Assembly (NCBI GenBank): GCA_041749815.1
Contig: JBGTAR010000108.1
Coordinates: 1-5,867 of the forward strand
DNA: 5,867 nt
Source: JAJTZA01 sp041749815
GTDB lineage: Bacteria; Verrucomicrobiota; Verrucomicrobiia; Chthoniobacterales; Terrimicrobiaceae
Reading direction: 5' to 3'
In this document: positions 5,215 to 5,867 of the stretch, piece after piece
Layout: the number at the start of each line of letters is the position of its first letter
Numbering within the stretch: position 1 is the stretch's first letter
The notes under the pieces: generated by a model
Seen by the model: the letters and a program-made list of their open reading frames with translations, nothing else
Told to the model about the DNA's origin: nothing
The model's database searches: none
Translations under genes and position numbers: made by a program

Positions 5215-5867
5215 GTGCGGAGTTGGCCGGTGCCGCGCACCAGATATTTGTAGGTGGTGAGCTCTTCGAGACCCATGGGACCTCTGGCATGAAGTTTGTC
5301 CGTGCTGATTCCAATCTCTGCGCCGAACCCGAATTCCCCACCATCCGTGAAGCGGGTCGAGGCATTCCAATACACGGCGGCAGAATCCACTTCCGCGAGG
5401 AATCGTTCGGCGGCGGCTTCGTCCGTCGTCACAATCGAGTCGCTGTGGTGCGAGCCATGAGTGTTGATGTGATCAATGGCCTCGGCTAGGGAATCAACCA
5501 CTTTGACGGCAAGGATCATCTCAAGAAATTCCGTAGTCCAATCGTCGGTGGTCACCTCAACGAGGGGCTTGTAATCAAGTTGGGCAAGCAAATCCCTGGC
5601 GCGGGGATCAGCGCGCAGTTCGACCGCATGTTTTGCTAATCCCTCTGCCGCAGCCTGGAAAAACCCGGCAGCCACAGCGGAATGCACCAGCAGGGTTTCC
5701 ATGGCATTGCAGACGCCTGGCCTCTGACACTTCGAATTGACGGCAATGCCTGCCGCCATGGCCAGATCAGCGGGGTCATGAACATACACGGCACAAACCC
5801 CATGGTAGTGTTTGATCACGGGCATGCGGGCGTGTTCGACCACGGCCTTGATCAGCCCATGCCCTCC
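5211..5867 (-). CDS. proA: Glutamate-5-semialdehyde dehydrogenase (gamma-glutamyl phosphate reductase), C-terminal part
   Basis: ProA catalyses the NADPH-dependent reduction of gamma-glutamyl phosphate to glutamate-5-semialdehyde, the second step of proline synthesis. The frame is open to the right edge; 218 residues are visible, about half of the usual 415-420, and the true start lies outside. The GTG at 5843 is an internal Val codon, since the conserved GGHGLIKAVVEHARMPVIKH runs through it. Visible landmarks are the IKHYHG segment, the catalytic cysteine in RPGVCNAMETLLV (codon 5709-5711), the DDWTTEFLE stretch, INTHGSHHSD, NASTRFTDGGEFGFGAEIG and the closing HARGPMGLEELTTYKY. All are close to Escherichia coli ProA. 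The catalytic core looks intact and there is no frameshift. The stop TGA overlaps the acylphosphatase ATG. Usually proB is near proA; if so here, it would be upstream, outside the window. Confidence 0.97.
   Translation of the reverse strand, partial: GGHGLIKAVVEHARMPVIKHYHGVCAVYVHDPADLAMAAGIAVNSKCQRPGVCNAMETLLVHSAVAAGFFQAAAEGLAKHAVELRADPRARDLLAQLDYKPLVEVTTDDWTTEFLEMILAVKVVDSLAEAIDHINTHGSHHSDSIVTTDEAAAERFLAEVDSAAVYWNASTRFTDGGEFGFGAEIGISTDKLHARGPMGLEELTTYKYLVRGTGQLRT

Noticed and set aside
5215..5370. N-terminal extension of the acylphosphatase to an ATG at 5370
   Set aside because: The extra 52 residues are out-of-frame translation of proA; the family-length protein begins at 5214 with an ATGA overlap.
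5211..5843. proA starting at GTG 5843
   Set aside because: The frame continues to the window edge with conserved ProA residues upstream, so the gene is truncated by the window and does not start there.
1..5867. RNA genes, CRISPR arrays, insertion sequences or phage defence genes
   Set aside because: No tRNA- or rRNA-like segment, spaced repeat, transposase or terminal inverted repeat was seen; nearly all of the sequence is accounted for by the eight genes.

Overview
This window is a compact, entirely minus-strand stretch of a moderately GC-rich bacterial chromosome. No intergenic gap exceeds about 140 bases, and I see no RNA gene, mobile element, CRISPR array or repeat family. The contents are housekeeping metabolism plus a redox and sensing cassette: proA, an acylphosphatase, an ABC-2-type ATPase, a rubrerythrin, a DUF2231 membrane protein, an OmpR-type response regulator with its histidine kinase, and a bicupin. 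The organism is most likely Gram-negative, because the rubrerythrin carries a Sec-type signal peptide and the kinase has a short periplasmic loop. A Verrucomicrobiota-like host would fit the general feel of the proteins, but that is only a guess; no phylogenetic marker is present.

Reading in the direction of transcription (right to left), the first unit is the C-terminal half of proA (cut by the right edge), then a 90-residue acylphosphatase, then an ABC transporter ATPase. Each of these two junctions is a 4-base ATGA overlap, so the three genes are almost certainly cotranscribed and translationally coupled. The unit ends at a hairpin just after the ATPase stop codon, and no permease gene follows.

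The second unit starts at 4013 with a rubrerythrin predicted to be exported. Nine bases later comes a four-helix DUF2231 membrane protein, then after 58 bases the response regulator, whose stop overlaps the start of the histidine kinase (ATGA again). The order suggests an envelope redox or metal-stress module in which the two-component pair may control the peroxide/iron protein and its membrane neighbour. The regulator resembles the CusR/CopR branch, but no copper-efflux gene is visible. The kinase keeps its phosphorylatable His and its N-box, but its ATP-binding domain is shortened and lacks a recognisable DxGxG box.

The left end holds a bicupin of the oxalate-decarboxylase fold, cut by the window edge, behind a 137-base gap with a weak hairpin and a palindrome. 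The points most worth a second look are the rubrerythrin–DUF2231–two-component cassette, the exported rubrerythrin, and the atypical kinase ATP site.
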